The notes under the pieces were generated by a model. That model ran no database searches and was not told where the DNA came from. It was given only the letters and a program-made list of their open reading frames with translations. From assembly GCF_011074885.1 (NCBI RefSeq), contig NC_054690.1, positions 3,229,001-3,293,000 of the forward strand: a stretch of DNA of 64,000 bases, in the 5' to 3' direction. This document shows positions 39,429 to 50,224 of the stretch, piece by piece. The position numbers and the translations under genes are program-made. Source of the DNA: Brettanomyces bruxellensis. Taxonomy: Eukaryota; Ascomycota; Pichiomycetes; Pichiales; Pichiaceae. Position 1 is the first letter of the stretch, and each line of letters begins with the position of its first letter.

Positions 39429-40430
39429 TTATTTAAGACGCTTTGGTCTTTCTAATCCAGCCATATCATACATTCTACCTTTAAAGAACTCGTAGACAGG
39501 GAAAACAATACACTGTCCGGAGGCAACTCTTGCCACTCTAGGAATGATACCCTTGTAAAACGCCTTAACACCACTTTCTTTAAATAAGGCACGTCCAATT
39601 TTGATACCTCTAGAAAAGTTAGATTCATTCAAGCTACCAACCTCTTTTTGCAGTCTTGTTTTAATGGTATCCAATGGATTATTACAGAAAGGGCCAATCG
39701 CACCAGATATGAATCCAATCACAGCAGTTTGATAAGTAGGAAGTGTGTCTTTATTTTGCGATTTCTGCAATTTATTTTTCAAATAAGTGTAAGTGGTAAA
39801 ATTGGCACCTTGGTTAATAGCCTGCCTTCCCGCAGTAAGAGCCACCCCTCTATAAAGGGCTTTGAATCCCTCCTCTTTAACAATAAGATATCCAGCCTGT
39901 ATCGCATTTCTATACTTTGGCTTAGTGATATCTTTTGCATTGCCATGCTTTATAGCATTACTCTGGGCTTGCAATCTTATTTTAACAACCTCCATGGGAT
40001 TAACAACTGCACAAGCCTCTGTTACACCTGCTAAAACACCAGATGTAAACGTTGCAATTCCAGAGACATTTCCAGTTTTTTTATCCGACATCATAGATTT
40101 ATAAAACTCAAAAGATGAAAATCGGATGGCCATTTTTGGAACAATCCCTAATACGACGGCACCCAATCCTTTATATAATGCTAAGAAACCCTCATTTTTG
40201 AAAATGTCCACACCTGTTTTCACCAAACCTGGTGCTCTTTGGCCTGGATAGTTGCTCTTTTTGTACAATTGCATTCGCACTTTGATAGTGTCTAGTGGAT
40301 GACAACATAGTGCTTCAAATAATCCAGCAGTACCTCCAGCAAGAAGATCTATGATTCTTCTTTCCGTTTGAGAGCCTTTGGGCTTCACAGTTGTAGGAAC
40401 AACTTTGTTATCTGTGGAAATAGATGACAT
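39429..40430 (-). CDS. SFC1: Mitochondrial succinate-fumarate carrier
   Basis: The 333-residue mitochondrial carrier has three repeats, marked PLDTIKVRMQ, PMEVVKIRLQ and PLDTIKTRLQ. The stretches AGGTAGLFEALCCHPLDTIK, LALYKGLGAVVLGIVPKMAIRFSS and QGANFTTYTYLK match yeast Sfc1 (Acr1) closely. The carrier exports fumarate in exchange for succinate from the glyoxylate cycle and supports growth on C2 compounds. The N-terminal 24 residues are a non-conserved extension. Confidence 0.95.
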   Translation of the reverse strand: MSSISTDNKVVPTTVKPKGSQTERRIIDLLAGGTAGLFEALCCHPLDTIKVRMQLYKKSNYPGQRAPGLVKTGVDIFKNEGFLALYKGLGAVVLGIVPKMAIRFSSFEFYKSMMSDKKTGNVSGIATFTSGVLAGVTEACAVVNPMEVVKIRLQAQSNAIKHGNAKDITKPKYRNAIQAGYLIVKEEGFKALYRGVALTAGRQAINQGANFTTYTYLKNKLQKSQNKDTLPTYQTAVIGFISGAIGPFCNNPLDTIKTRLQKEVGSLNESNFSRGIKIGRALFKESGVKAFYKGIIPRVARVASGQCIVFPVYEFFKGRMYDMAGLERPKRLK

Positions 40431-42782
40431 TTGCTTTCGTTATAATGAAATAATCCTGGAATGAACGCAAAGAATTGGTTCCCTTTAGTAAGAGACAAGA
40501 TGATTCCAGTGAGGGAGATCAAATGGATAAAATAGAGAAAGTGAATAGGAAGACACCAAATATATATATGTATATATTATCTTGAATTTAATAAGTAAGA
40601 ATATCAAAAATAAAATATTGATAAGAAATGTACATATATATATATATATATATATGCTCCAGTGTCACTACATATTCAAGAAGTCCTGTCAGCATTTAAA
40701 TGCGACAACCTCGGCCTTCCCCACAAAATTTTTAAAAGGTCAAAAAAATACGTTTGAGGGAAACAAAACTCGGGGGAAAAAATTAATCATCCTGGGACCA
40801 GCGGAGATATTTAGGAAAGCAAATCTGGGAGAATGGGACTAAGCAATTTATAAGGAAATTCTGGTGGTTCTTAAAATGATAACAAAAAAGGACAACTGCA
40901 AATTGAACATCACAGACGTCAGAGGTGATTCTCTTAATGAACCAATGTATCTAGTTTAATTATGGATATAACAAATCTTATTTTATCATGACGACGGGGA
41001 AATAGGAAGAGATATGAGGAGAGAGTGAAAGAAGTGAGAGGCCCCGGGACACTAATTCTGTCACTATGAATTTTGTTAGTATGTGGAACCAAGAAAAAGG
41101 GCGGCTGAGAAGTTTGCTGTAATATTGCATTACTATTTGATCATATAAATTTTTATAATATCAAATCAGGTTTCCTGACAATAGGATTAAAGGACAATCG
41201 AAAACGGGTTCGGGAAGATGGAAATGAAAATAAATATCAGATCTCTAGTTCTCCGCACTCGGCTTCCTATAATTCTTCTTATTTTTCTTGTCAGATCGCA
41301 GTGACTTAAAATTTGATCCTAAGCACTTCAAGGCAATTTCTATGTTGAGGAAAGGCCAAAAAAGCAGTTACCATTTTTTTGTTTAATTTTAATCGGTTCC
41401 ATTGATAGATGACATTGAATTTTTCCATCTTAATGTTCTTGTGACCTTATTAAATCCTATCACTTACCCCTGCGGTTGGTATTTTTGGGTGTGGCCGTAG
41501 CCGCCTTTTGACCTTGAAATTTTCTTCCTCCAATATCCCTGAATTACTTTGTTGAAGAGGATTTTCATAACTTATGGTTTCTGTGCCATTGGCAAACAAA
41601 AGGTAAGTTCGTTTATTTTCCCCAAAAAAGTATGAAATTCAACCACTTAAGGTTTATTATTAATACCATAGTATTTTTAATAACTTAGAATAAATCTATC
41701 AATACTATATAATGCAAGGTGTCTGGGTTAAAGTGGTTAATATTAAGCCTGTAAAAGAAAAGGAGTATATTTTATCTGATCGATAACCTACATACAAATA
41801 GTGATATATATACATTTTATGTTAAGCGCTTTATAAGATAAAACATATGTATCAACCAAGAATAACCGTTTTATAAAATGTAATTCAACCTTAGTATATA
41901 AGTAAGTTAAATCTTTCATATTTTGTTTGAGCCGTCCTCAAGTTCATTTCACTAATATCTCTGCATAAACATTTTGATTCCTGAAATTCGCGCATCCCCA
42001 CATTCTGATTCATACGGAAATAAAAGCCAAGGAAAAAAAAAAATAGAGTTAAAAATTAGTTTTGAAGAGCTCCGTATCAGGGAAGCGCGCATATGTCCGG
42101 TAACTTACTCATACATAAAAGACAGGGCAAAAAATAATAAATAAGAGTTGAGTTATGACTGATTTTTTTTTTCGAATGAAAAGAAGAAATGCTCTTAACT
42201 TCATTCGAAGAAAAAAAGATACTTAAACTTTGCCAAGATGCTTAACATTAGCAGATGGTAATATGGAATAGTAGGGTGCTCTAATACGATATTGCTTCTA
42301 ACTATTATTGTTCAAAATGTTACCATGATATTAATAAACTTAGACTTCTTGGTATAAAAAGCACAAGTAATATGCAAGCATGTCTTCCGGTGTCCACGAG
42401 TGACTAACGGTTTGAATGTGAACAGGAGCTGTCTTTCTTCCGTCAACGGAGTACTGATCGATTTAATTGGATGAGGAATTTGAAATTTCTCCGCCCTTGC
42501 ATGATAATTTTTTAAAGCCGTAGAAAAATTTTTCGTCGGACCGTTGGTAGCATCCAAAAAGGGAATAATGCATAAAAATAGTAAAAAGTCATGATTAAAT
42601 TTCTCAACTTTAAATCCGATGGACCCAGGGTTTTGTCGTATATATACTTGAATGTAATGTAAACGAATTTGAACTTGTATTTAAAGAGGGGTTTAGTTTA
42701 TATGGAATTTTTTTATTCATAGTTTAAGATAAAGCCGTAACTTAAGGTAAAGGTAAAGGTAATATATTTGGGGTTCACAAAC
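40431..42782. other. Gene-poor intergenic region upstream of the MFS permease
   Basis: This 2.35-kb region lies between divergent genes. It has a dinucleotide microsatellite (40634-40655), a shorter AT run near 40560, and purine-rich strands near 41000-41040. No tRNA was found. An 81-codon minus-strand frame (42312-42557) and an 86-codon plus-strand frame (40582-40842) have no recognised homology. Confidence 0.5.
40634..40655. repeat. (AT)11 microsatellite
   Basis: Eleven uninterrupted AT units lie about 200 bp upstream of SFC1. Such tracts mutate quickly and can vary between strains. Confidence 0.9.
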
Positions 42783-44390
42783 ATGACTGAACTCAAATCG
42801 GACTCCCCCGAGCACACATTCGAGGAGTTATCACAGGCGAATTCTACAACAAGTGATGAAAAGATAAATAATGCCAGGAATTCTAGTTCGGCAGATGAAT
42901 ACTCTAAAGCGATACTATCTGAATCTACCAAAGATGATGAAAGAAGTGTTCTCGCTTTGAGCGATGATGAAAAGGACAAGGAAATTGAGAAGATGGCTAC
43001 GGAAATGGGTATAAATCATAAGAAGTTGATGATGAAGATTGATTTTTATGTTGTCCCACCATTTATTTTGCTTTATTTCTTGGCATTTCTTGACAGAGTG
43101 AATATCTCAAATGCAAAGGTGTATGGTATGGAGGATGAATTAGGTCTTCACGGCAATCAGTTCAACACCGCCTTGACAATTTTCTTTGTGCCATATGTTT
43201 TCTTCGAGGTTCTTTCGAACTATCTCATGAAGATCGTGAGTCCACATCTATGGCTTGGAACAATGATATTTCTATTTGGTATTGCTGGTATGTGTCAGGC
43301 TTTCATCAAAAATTACAGCGGCTTGATCGCATGCAGATTCTTCTTGGGTGTCTTCGAAAGTGGTAGTTTTCCCGCTTTGTTCTACCTCCTTTCCTCTTAT
43401 TACTGTAAGCGAGAGTCGCAAAGAAGATTCTCATTCTTTTTCAGTTGTACTTGTCTAGCAGGTGGATGTGCTGGTGCCATTGCATTTAGAATTCACGACT
43501 TAGATGGTGTCAGAGGATACTCTTCGTGGCAATGGATTTTCCTTATCGAGGGTGCTATAACTGCATTTCTGGCCATATTCCTTTACTTTGCCATTGCAGA
43601 CTTCCCAGAGCAAGCCCGTTTCCTCAATGACAATGAACGTAAATTTTTGAAACGGAAACTTGAATATGATGCTGGTAAGTCCGCATTTGAAGTGAATATG
43701 AACTGGAGAGACATTTTGGGATTTTATAAACTTCCTCAGGCTTATTTAACCGCACTTTGCTACTTCGCCTTAGTGATTCCTTCATATGGTTATGCCTATT
43801 TTGCCCCAACAATTATAAAATACTTGGGATACACTTCATGGAGCGCCAACGAACATTCAATATATCCATGGATTCTTGCCTGGGGATTCACTTGTATTCT
43901 GTCGATTGCTTCGGATAAAGCCAGACTTAGATTACCATTTGCTCTATTTTCATGCATCATAGCTATCGTTGGTTTTGCGATGGTAATGGCATCCGAAGAC
44001 TACAAAGTTAAGTATGCTGGATGCTTCTTAGCGGTTACTGGCTTATACTCTGCTATGCCCGCTGTTGTTTGCCTTTTTTCTTTGAACTTTGCAGGTCACA
44101 GAAATAAATCCGTTGGAACATCCACAATTGTCGGCTTTGGTAACATTGGTGGTATCATCTCACCATGGTTGTTCCCTAATACCGATGCTCCAAATTATCA
44201 TACTGGTATGGTTGTTTCCATCTTCTTTGTTGCATTATCGTTTGTTGTTACATGCGTTTACACGTTATATACTGTGCGCATGAACAAATTAAAACAGACT
44301 CCTGACTATCGTGAGAAGTGGGCACTAAAGGATGAGAGAACTAAGCTAATAGACGGTGATCTCAATCCCGATTTCAAGTATATGTACTAA
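42783..44390 (+). CDS. MFS permease of the anion:cation symporter (Dal5/Tna1-like) family
   Basis: The 535-residue protein has twelve predicted membrane segments after an acidic, Ser-rich N-terminal tail of about 85 residues. Family landmarks are KIDFYVVPPFILLYFLAFLDRVNISNA at helix 1, ACRFFLGVFESGSFPALFYLLSSYY at helices 4-5, and SSWQWIFLIEGAITAFLAI at helix 6. These belong to the fungal ACS branch that imports organic anions such as allantoate, nicotinate, pantothenate, biotin or sulfonates. The substrate cannot be assigned from sequence alone. The first ATG is at 42783. The 2.35-kb upstream region suggests elaborate nutrient control. Confidence 0.85.
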   Translation: MTELKSDSPEHTFEELSQANSTTSDEKINNARNSSSADEYSKAILSESTKDDERSVLALSDDEKDKEIEKMATEMGINHKKLMMKIDFYVVPPFILLYFLAFLDRVNISNAKVYGMEDELGLHGNQFNTALTIFFVPYVFFEVLSNYLMKIVSPHLWLGTMIFLFGIAGMCQAFIKNYSGLIACRFFLGVFESGSFPALFYLLSSYYCKRESQRRFSFFFSCTCLAGGCAGAIAFRIHDLDGVRGYSSWQWIFLIEGAITAFLAIFLYFAIADFPEQARFLNDNERKFLKRKLEYDAGKSAFEVNMNWRDILGFYKLPQAYLTALCYFALVIPSYGYAYFAPTIIKYLGYTSWSANEHSIYPWILAWGFTCILSIASDKARLRLPFALFSCIIAIVGFAMVMASEDYKVKYAGCFLAVTGLYSAMPAVVCLFSLNFAGHRNKSVGTSTIVGFGNIGGIISPWLFPNTDAPNYHTGMVVSIFFVALSFVVTCVYTLYTVRMNKLKQTPDYREKWALKDERTKLIDGDLNPDFKYMY

Positions 44391-44985
44391 ATGACTAGAA
44401 TTAACATGTGTTTTACTTTTCTGACGAGGTTCTTTTATCTTTTTTTACTTATTAATATTAATATTTTTGATTTCTAATGTATCTTTTATCTGTCGTGGTC
44501 AAGTGTAATGAGTTCCGTCATGGATGAACGCGTAATTAAGGAGTGAGCTGGAAAGGTGTGGATATGATATGATGATGACGAAAAAAAAAGGGAAAGAAAA
44601 AAGATGAGGGAGGAAAAATAGAGAAAAGTGACAAATAAATTAAGGTAAAAATAAAGTTTGACAAAGCAGCCAAAAATGCAGACTAAATCTTAGTGTGGCC
44701 GATTCGATCTGTGCGGTATTAAATTTAACCTTTATACTGTCAATTCTCGACAAGACTGCATTTAATAAGGTTGAGCTCCACAGATTTGAAGTTCTACACA
44801 CAGCACCTCCTGATTTTAATTAGCAATTATTAGTTATTCAACATTAATTTGAAGGCTATCATCAAACACCACTGCTTTTGCATTTGCTACTGGCTCGTCA
44901 CTTTCTAGACGAATTGCATGATCGGAACTTCAACCGCATTTGAACAGGAATAGAGCTTTGCTTAATCATTCGAACCATACAATAG
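44391..44985. other. Intergenic region, AVO2 promoter
   Basis: These 595 bp include purine-rich A/G runs at 44581-44640. An ATGATGA near 44570 has no CTGA partner, so no snoRNA is called. Confidence 0.45.
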
Positions 44986-46557
44986 ATGTCTGATCCAGCA
45001 ATCCGTCTACGCAAGGCCATAATCAACGGGAATTATTTTATAGTTACGAGGTTACTGAAAAGATATCCAGACTTACTCGATAACATTGATCCAAAGAATG
45101 GATGGACAAATCTTCATTATGCCGCGTTTCATGATAGGTACGAAATTGCAGAGGTTATATTAGGACAGCTACTGGTACGTGTCGACAGTACAAAAGAAGA
45201 AGCATCATCATCTCATAATTCTGTAACTCCGGTGCAAGGCTCAAGAAAGCGTGGAAGTAGTTATGGAAGCAGTGGTAGTACATTTCCAAACGACTATACC
45301 CAGATTACCTCAGAAGATGAGATAAAGCTTGATTTCAAAAAGAACACAGTTCTTCATGCGGCTTGTTCGGGAAATTCCAGGCATACTCTACATCTTTTGT
45401 TGGAATACTTCAGTGTTTGCATTGATCAACGTGGTGACCACGGCTACACACCTTCACATATATGTTGCCTGAAAAACTATCCGGAGTGCCTTAAAATACT
45501 GTTGCAAAATGGATCATATCCAGATATTGTTGATGACGATGGGAACACACCACTACACTTGGCTCTTCAGTATGGGTTTCTGCTTTGTGCTCAATCTCTA
45601 GTCTCAGCTAAAGCAAGTGATACCATGGTAAATAATGAAGGTTGGTCTGCACTTGATGTTGTTTATGATTATGAAACGAAAGAGAAATATTTAGCCTTGA
45701 AAAAACAGATTCCGAAAAATGCGGTGGAGCAAGAATTCAAGTCACAGGATCATCAGCCACACACTTCGAACTCAAGTACTTCGGGGCTTAGGCCATCAAT
45801 TGATGCTATTCCAACTTTTAGACATAGAAAGTACTCCATTTCTTCTTCACTTTCGAGCGACTTCGAAGATGATAATTTTGAATCGAGTCCTGCTTCCGCA
45901 TGGAAATTAAATAGCAAGGGAAGTGCGGAAGCTTTAGGGTTGACAACGCTTCGCAATTCATCTGGTATTAGCTTCCGTTCCGAAGGCACGGGTCATTCAT
46001 CTGACGGATATTATGGATATGTAAATAGGCGGGCACCTCCACCTGTCAGTGTATCTGAGCTTACATCAATTAGGAGGAGTCCAATTTCAACTCAATCTGA
46101 GATTCCATCACCTTTGGGTGTTACTTCAACTATCACCTCACCCGCCAAAACTTCCTCTATGTCGGGAAGAAACTTTAGATCATATTCACTTAACGACGAT
46201 AATTCACCCACTCGACATTCTAGAGTATCATTAGATGATGGAACCCAAACAACCACAAAACTCACACCGCGATATTCGAGAAGACTGAGTTCGGCATCGT
46301 CAAAACGTTCACTGCTTTTGCATAAGCAATTAAACTCAGCAACTTCAATGTCGGAGTTTGAGACTTCAAAATCAGCTGATATAAAACCTTCGAGGGCTGG
46401 AACACCGAATCTGGACGCAAAATCGGGAAATTATACAACGGCCAATTCTGAGGAAAGCGTGCCATCTTCTGTAAGCAATACTGTTGATAAAAACAGAAGG
46501 AGTCGGATACTCAATGTTCCTATAGCTAGTCTTCGAAGTCGCCATCTCACAAAATAG
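44986..46557 (+). CDS. AVO2: TORC2 subunit Avo2-like ankyrin protein
   Basis: The 523-residue protein starts SDPAIRLRKAIINGNYFIVTRLLKRYPDLLDNID, almost position for position like S. cerevisiae Avo2. Ankyrin repeats cover about residues 5-60 and 117-235 (HAACSGNSRHTLHLLLEYF, GYTPSHICCLKNYPECLKILL, GNTPLHLALQYG). They are interrupted by a Ser-rich insert of about 50 residues. The C-terminal 280 residues are Ser/Thr/Arg-rich and disordered, with many likely phosphosites. Avo2 is a non-essential component of TOR complex 2 at the plasma membrane. The protein is longer than the S. cerevisiae form (426). Nearby TVP18 is also a near neighbour in S. cerevisiae. Confidence 0.9.
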   Translation: MSDPAIRLRKAIINGNYFIVTRLLKRYPDLLDNIDPKNGWTNLHYAAFHDRYEIAEVILGQLLVRVDSTKEEASSSHNSVTPVQGSRKRGSSYGSSGSTFPNDYTQITSEDEIKLDFKKNTVLHAACSGNSRHTLHLLLEYFSVCIDQRGDHGYTPSHICCLKNYPECLKILLQNGSYPDIVDDDGNTPLHLALQYGFLLCAQSLVSAKASDTMVNNEGWSALDVVYDYETKEKYLALKKQIPKNAVEQEFKSQDHQPHTSNSSTSGLRPSIDAIPTFRHRKYSISSSLSSDFEDDNFESSPASAWKLNSKGSAEALGLTTLRNSSGISFRSEGTGHSSDGYYGYVNRRAPPPVSVSELTSIRRSPISTQSEIPSPLGVTSTITSPAKTSSMSGRNFRSYSLNDDNSPTRHSRVSLDDGTQTTTKLTPRYSRRLSSASSKRSLLLHKQLNSATSMSEFETSKSADIKPSRAGTPNLDAKSGNYTTANSEESVPSSVSNTVDKNRRSRILNVPIASLRSRHLTK

Positions 46558-46765
46558 AATAGAATATCCTCATCGTTTGATTTTTTTTTGATCTGTTCAT
46601 TAATATTTGCATAATATATTCGATTTTTCACGCTATTAATTTATATACACTCTCTACTTTTGAATTTCACCAACACATCATTTTACTCTCAAAGTCATTT
46701 TTTATAGCAAGTTCATAATAAGGAGCACTTTCAGAGATAGATTGTATACAATCATTACATCAAGC

Positions 46766-48778
46766 TTATTGCATATCAGGCATCGATGTCCTCATCCAAT
46801 CCTTGAATGCTTCACTAATGCTTGGGTATTTTTCAAATCTGTTAATTACACAAACAAAGTTCCTCACATATGAATCTCCAAACGCATCTTCATTCGGCTT
46901 ATCTGCATGAATTTGATCTAATCCATTAGTTATGGAATCATTTCTGCTAACCTCATCATCACGTTTTTTCTCAAATAAAAAGTTTTCATCAAGTTCATTC
47001 TTAACTGTATGCGGTTGCTCTTTAACAAAATTAGGGTTAGAGTCCCACGACTCTTTATCATCCCCATTTTTTAAAAGCTTCACCTGCATGGTATTGTAAC
47101 TGCCACAATGTTTGCATCGTAGTCCAAGATAATGATATGAAACTTTTGATCGACCACCACAGTCAATGCACTTTATAAGTGCCTTCCAGTTACTGAGTTC
47201 CTCTGGCATCACCGTTTGCTCGATCTCTTTGTCCAAAATTCGAAACTGAGCTTTCATGTTCACAATAGATTTGGAACATAATGGACATTTATATGAATGC
47301 TTGGTATACATATCATAACAGGCCTGATGTATTGGATGACCACATGACATGAATACCACCGTTTTATAGGAGTTAAACATATACTCGTCACAAATGGGAC
47401 AGTTTGAACGTGTCGAATTCTCGATACATACATGCTTGTCACGTAGCTCAATCGATATGCAAACATTACATTTGTCACAATGAAAATAATCCTTGTTGAG
47501 CCCAAGTCCAAGTCTGCAGATTCCACATTTATCGCAATGATATATGTGCTTATTTGGATCATCATCACAAAGTTTACATTTGTCGCAATAGTACCTACCA
47601 AACGGTTTATTGCAATTCGCACAGTACTGTTGAGGATCCTGTGGAGTATTACAATACATGCATAAAAAATGTCGCGTCAACCTTCTTTGAAGTTTGTGAG
47701 TCTTGATCACTGCATCATGGCAATGTGGACATGGGTACCATCCTTTGCAAACTGGGCATTCAATTTTACAATTTGTCCGGTAATGCTTGCATCCGAAAAT
47801 CATTTTATCCTTATTGAAATAGTTTGGCCGTAGTGCCTCATCACTTAAAAATACCTCATCCGAATTACTGGCATGTTCATCATCATTATCAATCATGCCA
47901 TCCATATCCACAACCCCATTTCCATTTTTTTTGCAGTGATCGTCATTATATTGAAAAGGACTCTCTGTATACTTTTTCTTCTCTCGATAAGTTCTGGACA
48001 TCAATTTCTGAATTAAAAAGCGCTGATCTAATGGGGATAAATCGAGCTTCAAGATCTTTTTGATTCTATCCCTCAAAAACTTCTGATCCTTAAACTGCTC
48101 AAAGGTAAGATATGTGAGGTGATCATAATTTACCAGCCGATCATCAGCTAAAGATATTTTACTCATAGAGACTTGTTTGATCATCTCAACTCCAGAAGGA
48201 ACCGGCGTATCTTGTTTCGGTGATTTGCCTTGCACAACAGGGATAAACTCTACCGCTTCTTCATCGTCTATGTTAAGATCTTCAACAGGATAACGAATAG
48301 CAGAATCAACAATTTCTGTGAAAGATTCACTCAAATTCATGCAAAGGCTTTTTATGTTATCTTTTTTATCTTGGAAAATCTCTTCGACATTGGACTTATC
48401 GGGGAAATAGTAGGCAGCAGCAGTGACAAGCCTTTTTGCAATCTTCTTGGGATCGTAATCTATAGATGGCATATGTGGCCAAATAGAAAACCGAGGAAGT
48501 ACCCCAACCTGTTCAAGGGTTGCAGTAAACTCATCATCCTCATCATCTTCGAATTCATGGTTCTCCTTGGCAGTATTTCTGTTGTGATCCTCGCCTGAGC
48601 CTTCCGTCATTGATGTATATGAATTTGAACTATTCAAAATCTGATATCGTTTAGCATTTGAGAGGACAACGCTCTCAGAATTAATTATTACAAAAAAATA
48701 AGTAAAACTTGGAATTAACAAGTAAATAAATAGGCTGCTCGTATATTCATTCAATGCTGATGGATATCCCTCAATCAT
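46766..48778 (-). CDS. CHY-type and RING zinc-finger ubiquitin ligase (RCHY1/Pirh2-like)
   Basis: The 670-residue frame has a dense zinc-binding core. A CHY-type finger begins at GCKHYRTNCKIECPVC (about residue 330). A CTCHY-like array follows (YYCDKCKLCDDDPNKHIYHCDKCGICRLG). A RING-H2 domain (NCPICDEYMFNSYKTVVFMSCGHPIHQAC...CPLC) spans about 458-502, with a further zinc ribbon after it (CIDCGG...RCKHCGSY). This order defines RCHY1/Pirh2 E3 ligases. The N-terminal third is acidic. The ATG at 48778 would add a hydrophobic stretch (LFIYLLIPSFTYFFVII) unusual for the family, so the ATG at 48610 (614 residues) may be the true start. I know of no such gene in S. cerevisiae. It converges with AVO2 (208 bp). 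Confidence 0.87.
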   Translation of the reverse strand: MIEGYPSALNEYTSSLFIYLLIPSFTYFFVIINSESVVLSNAKRYQILNSSNSYTSMTEGSGEDHNRNTAKENHEFEDDEDDEFTATLEQVGVLPRFSIWPHMPSIDYDPKKIAKRLVTAAAYYFPDKSNVEEIFQDKKDNIKSLCMNLSESFTEIVDSAIRYPVEDLNIDDEEAVEFIPVVQGKSPKQDTPVPSGVEMIKQVSMSKISLADDRLVNYDHLTYLTFEQFKDQKFLRDRIKKILKLDLSPLDQRFLIQKLMSRTYREKKKYTESPFQYNDDHCKKNGNGVVDMDGMIDNDDEHASNSDEVFLSDEALRPNYFNKDKMIFGCKHYRTNCKIECPVCKGWYPCPHCHDAVIKTHKLQRRLTRHFLCMYCNTPQDPQQYCANCNKPFGRYYCDKCKLCDDDPNKHIYHCDKCGICRLGLGLNKDYFHCDKCNVCISIELRDKHVCIENSTRSNCPICDEYMFNSYKTVVFMSCGHPIHQACYDMYTKHSYKCPLCSKSIVNMKAQFRILDKEIEQTVMPEELSNWKALIKCIDCGGRSKVSYHYLGLRCKHCGSYNTMQVKLLKNGDDKESWDSNPNFVKEQPHTVKNELDENFLFEKKRDDEVSRNDSITNGLDQIHADKPNEDAFGDSYVRNFVCVINRFEKYPSISEAFKDWMRTSMPDMQ

Positions 48779-49134
48779 TTACGTATATTATTATATAATA
48801 ATTCCTGCTCGTACCACTGAGCCTTACTCATAGCCTATCATCCCCCGCGCACGGATACTACTAAAAAAGAAGACACGTTAGCGACGCCATCGACCCGACT
48901 TAGTTGTGTGCGCTTTTTTTCCCGCACAAATGGCCAGGTAACCACAATTTACTTAAAAAAAGTTGGGTTTATGGTCGCCTTCTTCCTGTCAAGCTCAATT
49001 ACTTCTTGTTGTTCTTTTTTCTATAAAAAGCCTTTAATTTAGACCATAATACAGCCAAAAAGCATTCTTGATAGAACATTAGGAAAACTAGGTCTATCCT
49101 TCTCGAGAAATAAGAGCATTAAGGAAAGAAGAAA
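48779..49134. other. Intergenic region, divergent promoter CHY-RING/TVP18
   Basis: These 356 bp include a pyrimidine-rich patch near 48977-49020. I see no gene. If the ligase starts at 48610, the spacer is longer. Confidence 0.45.
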
Positions 49135-49707
49135 ATGGCGCTTACGGATTATATTAAGTTTTCGGGCTTCAAAGCCGACCTTCAATCTCGTAACTTCAGG
49201 TATGCATCAAATATAAACACTTCACATGTATGAACCAACCATTTTTCAATTACTAACATTAAGAGTTTTAACAGTATATATGGTCAATGGCTTGGAATAT
49301 TTATGATTTTCATCTCAATTGCTTTGGGTATAGCGAATCTATTTCATGCAAATGTGGTTATAGTGTTTGCGATTCTTGCTATCGTGCAAGGTGTGTTACT
49401 TGCATTTGTCGAGATTCCATTCTTGATGAAAATATTTAGAGTTCCAGATAAGTTCATATCCTTGGTGCAGTCATTGGATTCAAACTTAGCAAGAACATTG
49501 TTTTACATAGTTTACGCTGTTATCCAGTATTTGAGTCTACTTTGCAAGAGCACGTCATTACTTGCCCTTGCAATATTATTTACTGTTGATGCTGTATTCT
49601 ACGGATTGGCCACAGTTATGAAACAAGAATTCCATAAGTCTAATGTGGTTGCATCTGTAGACGTTACAGATATGCCAGTTGATGCCCAAATAAGAGATGC
49701 TTTGTGA
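49135..49707 (+). CDS. TVP18: Golgi membrane protein Tvp18, two exons
   Basis: The coding sequence is 49135-49199 joined to 49275-49707, giving 165 residues. Splicing creates FKADLQSRNFSIYGQWLGIFM, matching the family start (SFNFSLYGQWFGYIN in S. cerevisiae). The rest continues ALGIANLFHANVVIVFAILAIVQG, VEIPFLMKI and AVIQYLSLL. Four membrane helices are predicted. Tvp18 is a conserved protein of late-Golgi Tlg2 vesicles with a poorly defined role. Taking only exon 2 would lose the first helix. AVO2 is close by, as in S. cerevisiae. Confidence 0.92.
49200..49274 (+). other. Spliceosomal intron of TVP18 (75 bp)
   Basis: The donor is GTATGC, a variant at position six. The branch point TACTAAC lies at 49251-49257 and the acceptor AACAG ends at 49274. 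The intron splits a Ser codon (AG/T). Confidence 0.9.
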
Positions 49708-50224
49708 ATAACGGATGATGTCTGGAAGTTTGATTGAATATGGATATGACTGTTTCCTTTCCATCAATTTTGTGTTTATTTGTTTCTATCGATTGAATAG
49801 GGATTTAAATTTATGACAGTGTAATTTTATTTTTATCTTTCCTGGAAAGAAGAAAAAGCAACAAATGATAATACGTATCGAAATACATATACTTTTTTCT
49901 ATGTTGTTTACAGTTTCCCCATAATATATGAATGCCATTCCACACAACCGGTCCATCCACTTAAATCTATGTTTGTTCTGTAAGATTGAATGGAAGTAGT
50001 AAACATTGAAAAAGAAGCGAGGGGAAAAAAAAGTAAGTGCAATAATAATAGAGTATGAGCGTTTAACGATGAAGACACTACTCCGCTTTAAATAAAGCAC
50101 AGCAAAGTTAACATGGAAGCTAAATGCAAATGCAAAAAGTACACCGAATGCAAGTAAAAAAAAAGGGGTAAGAAAGAAGTAATAGGAGCAGGCACCTCAT
50201 GAGCTGTGTCAATACACCATCTAG
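49708..50224. other. Intergenic region, convergent 3' ends of TVP18 and zinc-finger gene
   Basis: These 517 AT-rich bp presumably contain 3' UTRs. I see no RNA gene or conserved frame. Confidence 0.45.

Noticed and set aside
41060..41085. Minus-strand TACTAAC followed by possible AG acceptors in the gene-poor region
   Set aside because: No coding frame with homology lies on either side.
42312..42557. 81-codon minus-strand frame as a gene
   Set aside because: No recognisable domain and no splice signals; length is within chance for AT-rich sequence.
44565..44700. C/D-box snoRNA starting at ATGATGA
   Set aside because: No CTGA D box at a suitable distance and no terminal stem.
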